Part shown: positions 52,845 to 61,661 of the stretch, one piece after another
Layout: each line of letters opens with the position of its first letter
Numbering within the stretch: the first letter of the stretch is position 1
Source: Chlorobaculum limnaeum
GTDB taxonomy: Bacteria > Bacteroidota > Chlorobiia > Chlorobiales > Chlorobiaceae
Direction of reading: 5' to 3'
Assembly: GCF_001747405.1 (NCBI RefSeq)
Contig: NZ_CP017305.1
Location: forward strand, 2,374,001 to 2,438,000
Length of the DNA: 64,000 nt
The notes under the pieces: generated by a model
Database searches by the model: none
What the model was told of the DNA's origin: nothing
Seen by the model: the letters and a program-made list of their open reading frames with translations, nothing else
Program-made: the position numbers and the translations under genes

Positions 52845-54548
52845 TTAATAGGTTCGTTCCTGAAGCTCATAGCGTCCCATCGTGACCGGCTTGTAAGCGA
52901 GTTTCGGGCGTCCTTCTTCATAGGTGTATATGCTGTGCTTGTGCCACTTCTCGTCGTCGCGCGTCGGGAAATCGGTCCTGGTGTGCGAACCGCGGCTCTC
53001 CTCCCTGGCAAGCGCGCCCTCGGCCACGGTTTCGGACAGGTCGAGCATGTTCTTCAGTTCGAGCACCTGGATCAGGTTGGTATTGTAGACGTCGCCCGTG
53101 TCGAAAACCCTGACATGCTGGAAGCGATCCTTCAGGCTTTCGATATCCTTGATGCCCTGTTTGATCTTCGAGGCTTCGCGGAAAATGCCGACATTCGCGC
53201 CGAGCGAGTGACCGAGGTCTTCGCGCAATGTGCCGTACCGTTCGTAATGGCCTCGCGGCTGCATGAAGCTGCGCAGCTCCTGCTCCTTTTCGGCCACCTC
53301 TGAAGGCGGAATGGGGGAGGGATTGAACCTGGATGCCTCTTCGGCGGCTGCCCTTCCGGTGATGCGACCAAAGACCAGGATATCGAGCAGCGAGTTGCCG
53401 CCCAGACGGTTGGCACCGTGCACCGAAACGCAGCCACACTCACCGGCGGCGTAGACCCCCTCCATGATGGTGCGTCCATAATTGTCGGTATCGATGCCGC
53501 CCATCGAGTAGTGCGCCGTGGGCCTGACAGGCACCGGGTCGTCGATCGGATCGACGCCCTCGAAGTACATGCACATCTCACGAATCTGCGGCAGGCGCGA
53601 CTTGATGATATCGGCGCCGAGATGGCGAAGGTCGAGATGCAGGTATTTGCCTGCCGGACTGTCGAAGCCGCGCCCTTCGAGAATTTCGGTTTCGAGCGAG
53701 CGGGAGACCAGGTCGCGAGGGCCAAGCTCCATCTTTTCGGGAGCGTAGCGCGACATGAAGCGCTCGCCGAGCGCGTTGACCAGGTATCCCCCTTCGCCGC
53801 GAGCACCCTCGGTCACGAGCAGGCCGCTCTTGCGAAGGCCGGTGGGGTGGAACTGCACGAACTCCATGTCCTTGAGCGGAATGCCCGCGCGGTAGGCGAT
53901 GGCCTGCCCGTCGCCGGTGTTGCCCGCTGCGTTGCTGGAGCGGTTCCAGTACATCTTGGCGTAGCCGCCGGTGGCGAAAACCACCGTCTTGGCCGGAAAC
54001 GCCTCGACCTTGCCGGTCTTGATGTTCATGGCAATCAGGCCGCGCGAACGGCTGCCATCGACCGAGAGCTCGAGCGCGAAATATTCGTTGAAGAAGAATA
54101 CGCCCTTGCGCAGACACTGTTCGTAGAGCGTCTGGAGAATGGTGTGGCCCGTCTTGTCCGCGCAATAACAGCAGCGGGGACGACCCGCGCCGCCGAAGGG
54201 ACGCTGGGCGATGGTCTTGTCATCCATCCTCGACCACGGAGTGCCCATGTTGTCGAGTTCGCGGATGATCTTGGGAGCCTCGGAGCAGAGCACTTCGACC
54301 GCATCCTGGTCGGCGAGATAGTCGCTACCCTTGATGGTATCGAAAATGTGCATCTCAACCGTGTCGTCCTTGGCCTTGTTGGCCAGCGCCGCATTGGCTC
54401 CGCCCTGGGCTGCGGAGGTGTGGGAGCGGTTCGGATAAATCTTTGAAAGCACGGCGATGTTCAGCCCCGGATTGGTCTTCATGGCCTCCATGGCCGCGTA
54501 AAGTCCGGCACCGCCACCACCGACGATGACGATATCAAATGGTTTCAT
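52845..54548 (-). CDS. sdhA: Succinate dehydrogenase/fumarate reductase flavoprotein subunit
   Basis: The FAD-bearing catalytic subunit, 567 residues from the ATG at 54548 (MKPFDIVIVGGGGAG). The FAD site is GGGGAGLYAAMEA, and the covalent flavin His is in RSHTSAAQGGANAAL. The substrate-binding region is EFVQFHPTGL, then TEGARGEGG, and the C-terminal segment is MEGVYAAGECGCVSVHGANRLGGNSLLD. An in-frame start at 54590 would begin inside the palindrome and is rejected. The palindrome at 54567-54592 sits directly upstream of the start. In this organism the enzyme most likely works as fumarate reductase for CO2 fixation. Confidence 0.95.
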   Translation of the reverse strand: MKPFDIVIVGGGGAGLYAAMEAMKTNPGLNIAVLSKIYPNRSHTSAAQGGANAALANKAKDDTVEMHIFDTIKGSDYLADQDAVEVLCSEAPKIIRELDNMGTPWSRMDDKTIAQRPFGGAGRPRCCYCADKTGHTILQTLYEQCLRKGVFFFNEYFALELSVDGSRSRGLIAMNIKTGKVEAFPAKTVVFATGGYAKMYWNRSSNAAGNTGDGQAIAYRAGIPLKDMEFVQFHPTGLRKSGLLVTEGARGEGGYLVNALGERFMSRYAPEKMELGPRDLVSRSLETEILEGRGFDSPAGKYLHLDLRHLGADIIKSRLPQIREMCMYFEGVDPIDDPVPVRPTAHYSMGGIDTDNYGRTIMEGVYAAGECGCVSVHGANRLGGNSLLDILVFGRITGRAAAEEASRFNPSPIPPSEVAEKEQELRSFMQPRGHYERYGTLREDLGHSLGANVGIFREASKIKQGIKDIESLKDRFQHVRVFDTGDVYNTNLIQVLELKNMLDLSETVAEGALAREESRGSHTRTDFPTRDDEKWHKHSIYTYEEGRPKLAYKPVTMGRYELQERTY

Positions 54549-54566
54549 ATACAGTCGGAAATCCTT

Positions 54567-54592
54567 GCATGTCTGCCGCGCGGCAGACATGC
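54567..54592. promoter_or_regulatory. Perfect 26-bp palindrome upstream of sdhA
   Basis: The half-site GCATGTCTGCCGC (54567-54579) is followed immediately by its exact complement GCGGCAGACATGC (54580-54592), with no loop. It lies 19 bases before the sdhA ATG. It could be a dimeric regulator's operator or a message-leader hairpin. Confidence 0.7.
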
Positions 54593-54682
54593 TGGTTGGA
54601 AAAAGGGCTGACCGCCTGGCGCGGCGCCCGTGCTTTCATGGTGAAACTGCCTCGACCGGGATACGGTCAAAGAGGGAGTGGC

Positions 54683-55129
54683 TTACAGGGCGATATGGTC
54701 GTCATGCACCGGAAGGTCCTCGACTCGATGGAGAACGTCCGTCATGTTGAGCACGCCGATAACCTTGTTGCCATCCATGATGGTGAGGCGCCTGACGTTG
54801 GCGCGCTTCATCAGACGCAGCGCATACTTGATCCTCATGCTCGGGTTGACGCTGATGATCGGCTTGCTCATGATCTGGAAAACCGGGGTGTTCCAGGGAT
54901 CGCGGTGCAAGTCTTCGCCCGGATCGATCACTTTTTCGAGAATGTCTTTTTCGGTCACGATGCCGTAGCAATCGTCTTCGTTACGAGGCTCGACGATAAG
55001 GCCGCTCTCTCCGCTCTTTTTCATGAGCTGCAATGCTTCGGCAACGGTCGAACTGCCCTTGATGGTATGGAAATCCTTCTGCATGAGGGCGGAAACCGGA
55101 AGGGTCCGTAAGGTGATGAGCTGATCCAT
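54683..55129 (-). CDS. CBS-domain pair protein
   Basis: A 148-residue stand-alone CBS pair. CBS 1 is at residues 10-65 ([20 protein letters not shown]...[10 protein letters not shown]); CBS 2 is at 85-140 ([35 protein letters not shown]). Such pairs bind adenine nucleotides and act as energy sensors. No enzymatic domain is attached. It lies 134 bases upstream of sdhA on the same strand, so it may be in the same transcript and could relate to control of that enzyme; this is inference. Confidence 0.88.
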   Translation of the reverse strand: MDQLITLRTLPVSALMQKDFHTIKGSSTVAEALQLMKKSGESGLIVEPRNEDDCYGIVTEKDILEKVIDPGEDLHRDPWNTPVFQIMSKPIISVNPSMRIKYALRLMKRANVRRLTIMDGNKVIGVLNMTDVLHRVEDLPVHDDHIAL

Positions 55130-55318
55130 ATCGATGTTCTCTCGTTTAAAAAAAGGACGGAGTGTCCCATTACTATTGCTTGAAAACTAATAGCGTCGTT
55201 GCTATGTCAGACTAATATCACGAAAGGTAGGCTCGCTTTTCGGGACGTGATGCCGCAAAAAGCCTAATCATTTAAGTAAAGCAAAGAAGAATCAAAAATC
55301 AAGAGGCTGACAAAAAAA

Positions 55319-55966
55319 TCAGCTGATTCCGTGCGCTTTTTTGTAGGCCGCCCAGTTGTTTTTCAGGTCGACGAAGGCTTCTACGTCGGACTGAAGCAAA
55401 AAAGGGTTCGTAATTTTTTCATGACCGATGGTCGAAACCGGCGCGATGCCGTAATCGTGACCGGGAAATACGTTCGTACCGGACGGCAGCGTCATCAGCC
55501 GCTCGTGCAATGAGCGATACTCCAGCCGGGCGTCCGCCTCGCTCCAGGTGCCGCCGACCTTGCCCACGAAGAGGGTGTCGCCGGTGAAGAGCACATCCCC
55601 GGCAAGAATGCAGATCGAATCCGGGGTATGGCCGGGCGTGTGGATAATCGAGATGCTGCCCTCGCCAAGCGGAAAGCTCGCGCCGTGGGCAACCTCGATA
55701 CCCGTGCGGGCGTCGCGGTCGCCGAAGAGCAGCACGCGGAGTCCTGTCAGGCGCTCGAACTCCGCGTTGCCGTTGGTGTGGTCGCCGTGGCCGTGGGTAC
55801 AGAAGGCATGGACGAGCCGCCAGCCTCGCTGACGGGCGGCATCGACCAGCACCTTCGGCGAATAGGAGGAATCGACGGCGAACGCCTCGCCCGTCGCCTC
55901 GTCGGCGCAGAGATAGCCGAAATTGCGATCTCCGCCCGTCCTGATCTGCTCTGCCTGCATTCCCAT
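55319..55966 (-). CDS. MBL-fold metallo-hydrolase (ETHE1/GloB-like)
   Basis: A 215-residue metallo-beta-lactamase-fold protein. Metal ligands: THGHGDHTNGN (HxHxDH), HTPGHTPDS (His), GDTLFVG (Asp) and FPGHDYG (His). The end, FPGHDYGIAPVSTIGHEKITNPFL, resembles ETHE1 persulfide dioxygenase (PAHDYxGFTVSTVxEERTLNPRL), but hydroxyacylglutathione hydrolases (GloB) are also similar. It is the last gene of the CstR-like/TolC/RND operon, 11 bases after the PII-like gene. Persulfide or thioester chemistry is plausible given that context; the dioxygenase reaction would need oxygen, which is odd for this organism. The ATG at 55966 (MGMQAEQ) is chosen. Confidence 0.82.
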   Translation of the reverse strand: MGMQAEQIRTGGDRNFGYLCADEATGEAFAVDSSYSPKVLVDAARQRGWRLVHAFCTHGHGDHTNGNAEFERLTGLRVLLFGDRDARTGIEVAHGASFPLGEGSISIIHTPGHTPDSICILAGDVLFTGDTLFVGKVGGTWSEADARLEYRSLHERLMTLPSGTNVFPGHDYGIAPVSTIGHEKITNPFLLQSDVEAFVDLKNNWAAYKKAHGIS

Positions 55967-55977
55967 GGCCACGCTCC

Positions 55978-56286
55978 TCAAATCATCTTCTCGACATTCA
56001 TCATGAACGCCTTTGCCGGAAAGGCCGGGTCGGCGGCGACAGGGGTCGTTTCGATGTCGCTCATGATCTTCTCCGCCTTCTCGTCTTCGAGAATCGCGAA
56101 GCAGAGGGAGGAATAGGCCGTCGGAATCTCCTTGCCCGCGGGCCACCAGGCGACCGGCTCGCCGCGCGACTCGCATGAGCAGCCACGGATGGCGATGCTG
56201 CTGAAGAGGCTGACCTGGTGAGCCGTGAACATTTTGCGAATCTGCGGACGGGTCTCTTCGTCCCCTATGATGGCGATCATTTTCAT
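55978..56286 (-). CDS. Small PII-like protein of the RND operon
   Basis: A 102-residue protein (MKMIAIIGDEETRPQIRKM...) whose length and beta-alpha-beta layout suggest a PII-like ferredoxin fold. It contains a GCSCESRGE segment in the region where PII proteins have the T-loop, a possible metal or thiol site. PII-like proteins are known near some heavy-metal RND pumps, so a sensing role is plausible. I cannot confirm the fold from sequence alone. It is 19 bases after the RND gene and 11 before the MBL gene. Confidence 0.6.
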   Translation of the reverse strand: MKMIAIIGDEETRPQIRKMFTAHQVSLFSSIAIRGCSCESRGEPVAWWPAGKEIPTAYSSLCFAILEDEKAEKIMSDIETTPVAADPAFPAKAFMMNVEKMI

Positions 56287-56305
56287 CAGATGTATCTGTT
56301 TGAGG

Positions 56306-59300
56306 TTATGCCGACTTCATGTTTTCGAGCCTCTTTTTCTCGCCCTTCTTTTCGCTCAGGTAGTAGACCAGCGGGACGACCGCGAGCGTCAGGATCGTCG
56401 AGAGCACGCCGCCCCAGATGAGCGAGATGGCCAAACCCTGAAAGATAGGATCAAAAAGCATAACCACCGAACCGATAACCACCGCGCCCGAGGTCAGAAT
56501 GATCGGGCGGGTTCTGACAGCCGCCGACTCGATGACCGCCTGCTTCAGCCCGATCCCCTCGTCGCGGCGAATCTGGATGAAGTCGATGAGCAGCACCGCG
56601 TTCCTCACCATGATGCCCGCCAGTGCGATCATGCCGATCATGCTCGTGGCCGTGAAGAAGGCGTGGTGGATGAAGTGGCCGGGAATGATGCCGACCAGGC
56701 TCAGCGGAATCGAGATCATCATGATCAGCGGCGTCTTGAAGGACTGGAACCAGCCGATGATCAGCATGTAGATGATGACCAGCACCACCGCGAAGGCCGT
56801 GCCGAGATCGCGGAACACCTCGAAGGTGATCTGCCACTCGCCGTCCCACTTCATGGCAAGTTTGTCGCCGGTCTTGGGTGGCGCGGTGTAGAGCGGGCTG
56901 ACCTTGTAGCCGCCGGGCACCTTGATCGCCTCGATCTTCTTGTCGAGTTCGAGCATCGCGTAAACCGGGCTTTCGGTCACGCCAGCCACGTCGGCGGTCA
57001 CGTAAACAACATCCTTCAGGTCTTTGCGGAAGAGGCTCTTGTCCTGGATTTTCTCCTTGATCGTCACCAGTTCGGAGAGCGGAATCTGCATGCCCGGACG
57101 GAGGCGCGTGGTCAGGGAGTTCATGCCCTGCGACTGCACGAAGATGTTGGAGAGGTCTTTCAGCGACGTACGGTCAGCCTTCGGCAGGCGAAGCTGGATC
57201 GTGACCGGTTCGAGTTCGTCCGGCAGGTGCACGATGCCGACATCGACGCCAGCCAGCGACATGCGCAGGGTCTGGGCGATCTGCTCCGGAGTCACACCAC
57301 GGAAAGCGGCCCGCTCCTTGTCGATCACCAGATCGTACACCTTCTGGTCAGCCTCGACCATCCAGTCAACATCAACCACGCCGGGGGTCGAAGCGAAAGT
57401 CTTCTTGATCTCCTTGGCCAAAGCGACGCGCGACGCCTCGTCGGGGCCGTAAATCTCGGCCACGATGGTGGAGAGCACTGGCGGGCCCGGCGGAATCTCG
57501 ACGATCTTGGCGTTGGCGCCATACCGGTTGGCGATCTCCTGCACGCCGGAACGGACACGTTTGGCGATGTCGTGGCTCTGCGCTTTGCGCTCGCCCTTGT
57601 GCACCAGGTTCACCTGGATGTCGGCCATGTTGTCGCCACGGCGCAGATAGTAGTGACGCACCAGACCGTTGAAGTTGATCGGCGCGTTGACGCCGACGTA
57701 GTACTGGCTGCTCTTGACCTCCGGCACGGTTTTCAGGTAGCCGGAAATCTCCTTGGCCACCTGGGCAGTGCGTTCGAGCGCCGTACCCTCCGGCAAGTCG
57801 ATGATCACCTGGAACTCGTTCTTGTTGTCGAACGGCAGCATCTTCATCTCCACCATCTTGAGCGGCACCATGGCGATAGCGCCCGCCAGCATCAGAGCCA
57901 CCACGCCAAAGGCGAGCCAGGTCTTGAAGGTGCTGTCGATGAAGGGAGTCAGCACCTTGTCGAACATCTTGTAATAGCCGGTCTTGCGGATGTCGTACTC
58001 CTCGTGGTGTCCCTCGTCGGACTTCAGCAGGCGGTACGAAAGCCACGGCGTGGCGATGAGCGCGACCAGCAGCGAGAAGATCATCGCCATCGAAGCACCG
58101 ATCGGCATCGGACTCATGTAGGGACCCATCAGGCCGGAGACGAAGACCATCGGCAGCACCGCCGCGATGACCGTGAAGGTGGCGAGGATCGTCGGGTTGC
58201 CGACTTCGCTGATGGCGGTGATGGCCGCCTGGAGGCGCGGCTGGCGCTTCATGGCGAAGTGGCGGTGAATGTTCTCGGCGATGATGATCGAGTCATCGAC
58301 CACGATGCCGGTCACGAAGATGAGCGCGAAGAGCGTCACCCTGTTGAGCGTGTAATCGAGCAGGAAGTAGACCAGCAGCGTGAGCGCGAAGGTGATCGGC
58401 ACCGACATGAAGACCACGAGCGCGCCGCGCCAGCCGAGGAAGAAGCCCACCACGATCGTCACGGCAACCACCGCCATGATGAGGTGCTCGAGCAGCGTGA
58501 ACACTTTTTCGGAAGCGGTCTCGCCATAGTTCCTCGTTTCGGTGACGGTCACATCGGCAGGAATGACCGAGCCTTTCAGGCCGCCGACCTTTTCGAGCAC
58601 CTTGTCGGCCAGGGCGGTCGCGTCGGTCCCCTGCTTCTTGGCGACCGTGAGGGTCACGGCGGGATAGTCCGACTTGTCCTTCTGGCCGGAGGCCGCGCCC
58701 CAGCCGAATGCGGCGTAGTTGTTGACCTCTTCCGGGCCGTCAGTGATGGTGGCCACATCTTTCAGCGTCACCGGCGCAACGCCGTAGATGCCGACCACGA
58801 TGTTACCGACATCCTCCTTGCTTTGCAGGAATTTGCCCGACTTGACAACGATATTTTCGTTGAAGTCCTTGAAATCACCCGAAGTCATCTGGCTGTTGGT
58901 GCTCTGGATCTGACGGGCGATCTGCAGCGGCGTGATGTTGAAACGCATCAGCTTGCCCTTGTCGAGCTGCACCCTGATCTGGCGTTTCTGGCCGCCCTTG
59001 ATCTCGACATCGCCGATATTCTGGGTCTGCTTGAGCTGGTCGGCCACGCTGACGGCGATCCGGCGAAGTTCGTACGGACTCTTGTCCTTGCTCCAGAAGG
59101 TGAGGTTGAGCACCGGCACGTCGTCGATGGAGACCTTCTTGATGAGCGGCATCTGCGCGCCGGGCGGCATCTTGTCCATGTATTTCATCAGGGTGGCCCA
59201 GAGCTTGACCATGCTCTCCTCGGCGCTCTCGCCAACCTTGTAGCGAACAGTCACAAGGGCGAAATCGGGCATCGAGGTCGAATAGACATAATCGACTCCC

Positions 59301-59539
59301 TTGATTTCGGTCACGGAGCGTTCGACAGGCTTGGCCACGCGCTCCTGCACCTCGGCGGCGGTCGCGCCGGGATAGGGGATGTAAATATCGACCATCGGTA
59401 CGACGATCTGCGGCTCCTCTTCGCGCGGCGTCATGAACGTCGCCATGATGCCTACCAGAAGAGCGGCCAGCATGAGAAGCGGCGTTATCTTCGAGTTGAT
59501 AAACTGCTTTGCAAGCCTCCCGGCTATACCTTCATTCAT
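56306..59539 (-). CDS. RND efflux transporter permease (AcrB/CusA superfamily)
   Basis: A 1077-residue inner-membrane pump with the 12-helix RND plan: one N-terminal helix (LLMLAALLVGIMATFM), a large periplasmic loop, a helix bundle near residues 335-535, a second loop, and a C-terminal bundle. The helix-4 proton-relay signature is FVTGIVVDDSIIIAEN, carrying two Asp as in AcrB. The porter domain begins EEEPQIVVPMVDIYIPYPGA, close to the hydrophobe-type group rather than CusA. It overlaps the MFP-like gene by four bases. Substrate is not evident from sequence. In this operon it is the central export component with TolC. Confidence 0.92.
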   Translation of the reverse strand: MNEGIAGRLAKQFINSKITPLLMLAALLVGIMATFMTPREEEPQIVVPMVDIYIPYPGATAAEVQERVAKPVERSVTEIKGVDYVYSTSMPDFALVTVRYKVGESAEESMVKLWATLMKYMDKMPPGAQMPLIKKVSIDDVPVLNLTFWSKDKSPYELRRIAVSVADQLKQTQNIGDVEIKGGQKRQIRVQLDKGKLMRFNITPLQIARQIQSTNSQMTSGDFKDFNENIVVKSGKFLQSKEDVGNIVVGIYGVAPVTLKDVATITDGPEEVNNYAAFGWGAASGQKDKSDYPAVTLTVAKKQGTDATALADKVLEKVGGLKGSVIPADVTVTETRNYGETASEKVFTLLEHLIMAVVAVTIVVGFFLGWRGALVVFMSVPITFALTLLVYFLLDYTLNRVTLFALIFVTGIVVDDSIIIAENIHRHFAMKRQPRLQAAITAISEVGNPTILATFTVIAAVLPMVFVSGLMGPYMSPMPIGASMAMIFSLLVALIATPWLSYRLLKSDEGHHEEYDIRKTGYYKMFDKVLTPFIDSTFKTWLAFGVVALMLAGAIAMVPLKMVEMKMLPFDNKNEFQVIIDLPEGTALERTAQVAKEISGYLKTVPEVKSSQYYVGVNAPINFNGLVRHYYLRRGDNMADIQVNLVHKGERKAQSHDIAKRVRSGVQEIANRYGANAKIVEIPPGPPVLSTIVAEIYGPDEASRVALAKEIKKTFASTPGVVDVDWMVEADQKVYDLVIDKERAAFRGVTPEQIAQTLRMSLAGVDVGIVHLPDELEPVTIQLRLPKADRTSLKDLSNIFVQSQGMNSLTTRLRPGMQIPLSELVTIKEKIQDKSLFRKDLKDVVYVTADVAGVTESPVYAMLELDKKIEAIKVPGGYKVSPLYTAPPKTGDKLAMKWDGEWQITFEVFRDLGTAFAVVLVIIYMLIIGWFQSFKTPLIMMISIPLSLVGIIPGHFIHHAFFTATSMIGMIALAGIMVRNAVLLIDFIQIRRDEGIGLKQAVIESAAVRTRPIILTSGAVVIGSVVMLFDPIFQGLAISLIWGGVLSTILTLAVVPLVYYLSEKKGEKKRLENMKSA

Positions 59540-59961
59540 TGGTGTTGAGCCTCCTTCGCTCTGTCTTGCGTGTGCGTGTCTATAGTAATTCTTGCGCCCT
59601 CGCGCAGCTCTGCCGAGGGTGACTCGACAACCTGCTCACCCTGAGCGAGGCCGCTGAGCACGATGGTGCTTGCGCCCAGCGTGTGGCCGGTGCTGACCCA
59701 CCGCAGCGAAACGGTGCTGTCCGGGCCGACAACGAAAACCTGATCGGTACCGGCTTTTCTGAGTATCGACGAAGCCGGAACGAGCAACCTCTTCCGGCCA
59801 GAGCCATCAACCGACTCCGTGACGGTCGCGATGTCACCGATGGCGACGGGAGCCGTCACTCCGGCGGATGGCGATGCGGGCCGCTCCTTTTCATGGCCGC
59901 CACACGCGGCGAGCAGCGCGGGAAGCATCAAGAAAAAAAGCGCGATGATTCGAGTGTTCAT
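59536..59961 (-). CDS. Short lipoprotein related to RND membrane fusion proteins
   Basis: About 141 residues with a lipoprotein signal (MNTRIIALFFLMLPALLAACGG, lipobox LLAAC). The rest resembles only the C-terminal membrane-proximal part of a membrane fusion protein (VPASSILRKAGTDQVFVV...GHTLGASTIVLSGLAQGEQVV). The lipoyl and coiled-coil hairpin domains (normally about 200 more residues) are missing. Position between TolC and the RND pump is where a fusion protein should be. The ATG at 59961 is preceded by GAAAGG; 59970 and 59991 are alternatives. Confidence 0.75.
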   Translation of the reverse strand: MNTRIIALFFLMLPALLAACGGHEKERPASPSAGVTAPVAIGDIATVTESVDGSGRKRLLVPASSILRKAGTDQVFVVGPDSTVSLRWVSTGHTLGASTIVLSGLAQGEQVVESPSAELREGARITIDTHTQDRAKEAQHQ

Positions 59962-60004
59962 GCCTTTCATGGTTTTCAGTTTTGCAGTCACGACTGAAAA
60001 AAAT

Positions 60005-61363
60005 TCAACGGGCGCTGTAATATTCGAGTTCGCTTTTGGCGATGCAGTAGTCGTACCTGGCCTGGTTGAGGCGCATCTTGGCCCAGCTCCACGCCTGTTC
60101 GCGCATCAAAAGCTCGAAGGTCATGGCCATGCCGGTTCTGAACTGCTCGCCGATGAAGTCGAAGCTCACTTTGGCCGCTTCGAGCGACTTCTGCGTCACG
60201 GCGATACGCTCGCGCGAAGAGACCAGCGCACGGCGAGACATGGCGATCTCCATGTCGCTCTGCTCCTTTGCCGCCTGGAAGTTGTACTGAGCTTCGAGCG
60301 CCTGGGCCTTGGCCTCCTGCACCTTGCCTTTGGTGGCCATGCCGTCGAAAATGTTCCACTGCACATTCAGGCCGATCGTCCAGCTCGACCCCTCGGTGCC
60401 GAGAAAGCTGCTGTCGTGCCAGTTCTGCTGGGCGAAAGCGTTCACCCTCGGCAGGTACTGCGCGCGAGCCATGTCGTGCTGGTAGCCGGTGACCTCCCGG
60501 AAGGCTTCGAGCGCCTTGAGGTCGCTGCGTCCGTCAGCGCTTGCCGACGCCGCCGAAGCCGGAAGCCTCGAATCGACCTTCAGGTCGCCGACCGGCTGGA
60601 CGGTGTCGTCCGGGCCGAGAGCGAGCATCGTGCGGAGCGCATCCTGCGCGTTGCGGATGGCGTCCTGAATCTGGAGCTTCTGGTCACGCAGTTCAGCAAG
60701 GCGCACCTCGGTGGAGAGCTTGTCGGACTTGGTCACCAGACCGGCAGCGTAACCGCGGGCGGCCTCGCCGCTGTAGCGCTGCATGATGCCGATCGACTGC
60801 TCGGTGGCATCGAGATTCTTCTTGGCGAGAATGAGACCGTAAAAGGCTTTCTTGACATTCAGCTCGATATTCTCCGCCGCGCGGTCGGTCATGAAGCCCT
60901 GCGCCTTTCTTGCGCTCCGGGCCATCTTGCCGCCGATGATAGCGTCGCGGTTGTAGATCGGCTGCTGCACCTGAAGGCTGGTGTGGAAATCGGTGATCGC
61001 TGCTGGATGATTGAGCTTGTCGAGCGCGAAGTCACCAAAATCGGGAGACATCGGATTGGTAGTAAAATCGTAGAAAGCGCTCTCCTGCTGGAGCTTGCCC
61101 ACCAGCACCGCGCCAGGATCGTTGGAGTGCATGACGGTTTCGGAGAGCGTCACCTTCGGCAGGTAAGCCTGGCGGCTCTGCACGACTCGCGCGTCGGCCT
61201 GGTCGTTTTTGGCGCGGGCCGCCTTGAGCATGGTGTTCCGCTCGCGAGCGATCTTCAGGGCATCGTCGAGCGACAGTCTCATGGTGGCCGCGTCCGCCTG
61301 CGAACAGGTAGCGAGACCTGCCACGAGCAGGGCGAAAAACCTTTTGGTTGCCATCTTGGTCAT
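60005..61363 (-). CDS. TolC family outer membrane efflux protein
   Basis: A 452-residue outer-membrane channel with a signal peptide (KRFFALLVAGLATCSQADA). The two internal repeats of TolC are visible, each starting with a long helix (DDALKIARERNTMLKAARAKNDQA and DLKALEAFREVTGYQHDMARAQYLP). The end FQAAKEQSDMEIAMSRRALVSS and TFELLMREQAWSWAKMRLNQARYDYCIAK is a typical helix pair. It abuts the CsoR-like gene (61363/61364) and leads into the fusion-protein-like gene, so all three cell-envelope parts of the pump are encoded together. Confidence 0.92.
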   Translation of the reverse strand: MTKMATKRFFALLVAGLATCSQADAATMRLSLDDALKIARERNTMLKAARAKNDQADARVVQSRQAYLPKVTLSETVMHSNDPGAVLVGKLQQESAFYDFTTNPMSPDFGDFALDKLNHPAAITDFHTSLQVQQPIYNRDAIIGGKMARSARKAQGFMTDRAAENIELNVKKAFYGLILAKKNLDATEQSIGIMQRYSGEAARGYAAGLVTKSDKLSTEVRLAELRDQKLQIQDAIRNAQDALRTMLALGPDDTVQPVGDLKVDSRLPASAASASADGRSDLKALEAFREVTGYQHDMARAQYLPRVNAFAQQNWHDSSFLGTEGSSWTIGLNVQWNIFDGMATKGKVQEAKAQALEAQYNFQAAKEQSDMEIAMSRRALVSSRERIAVTQKSLEAAKVSFDFIGEQFRTGMAMTFELLMREQAWSWAKMRLNQARYDYCIAKSELEYYSAR

Positions 61364-61615
61364 CTATTTTTTCGATATGAGTTTGATAATCTTTTCCACG
61401 CTTCCCGAATCGTGACGGTTCAGGCAATTCTGCAAATTCCGGTTCAGCACAAGGGAAAAGGTGTTGTCGAGGGCCGCCTTGGCTGCCTGGAACTGGGTCA
61501 CCACCTTGTCGCACTCCTCGCCGCCCTCGATCATCCTCGTCAAGGCCTGTATCTGGCCGTTGACCTTCTTGAGCCTGACGATCACATCGTCCATCCGGCA
61601 CTCATCTTCATTCAT
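61364..61615 (-). CDS. CsoR/FrmR-family repressor with Cys-Asn-Cys (CstR-like) signature
   Basis: An 83-residue DUF156 transcription factor, all-helical, that should repress the pump operon it heads. At the sensor positions it has Cys35, Asn60 and Cys64 (GEECDKV, LNRNLQNCLN), with the same spacing as Cys36-His61-Cys65 of copper CsoR. The His-to-Asn change removes a copper ligand, and the C-N-C pattern is the one I recall for CstR persulfide sensors. Sulfide or persulfide sensing is therefore plausible in a sulfide-oxidising bacterium. An operator-like inverted repeat lies 47 bases upstream. Met8 is a possible alternative start. Confidence 0.85.
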   Translation of the reverse strand: MNEDECRMDDVIVRLKKVNGQIQALTRMIEGGEECDKVVTQFQAAKAALDNTFSLVLNRNLQNCLNRHDSGSVEKIIKLISKK

Positions 61616-61661
61616 CGTCTGTCCCCTGTTCCGCCAGCGCGGGAAAACCGTTTCACTACCT

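Noticed and set aside
56306-59539. Heavy-metal RND pump CusA/CzcA
   Set aside because: The helix-4 signature GIVVDDSIIIAEN is closer to AcrB-type pumps than to the heavy-metal group, so I did not assign a metal substrate.
56225-59548. An 1107-codon open frame on the plus strand opposite the RND pump
   Set aside because: Shadow of the RND gene. The composition (runs of His, Asp and Arg) is typical of antisense translation of GC-rich genes.
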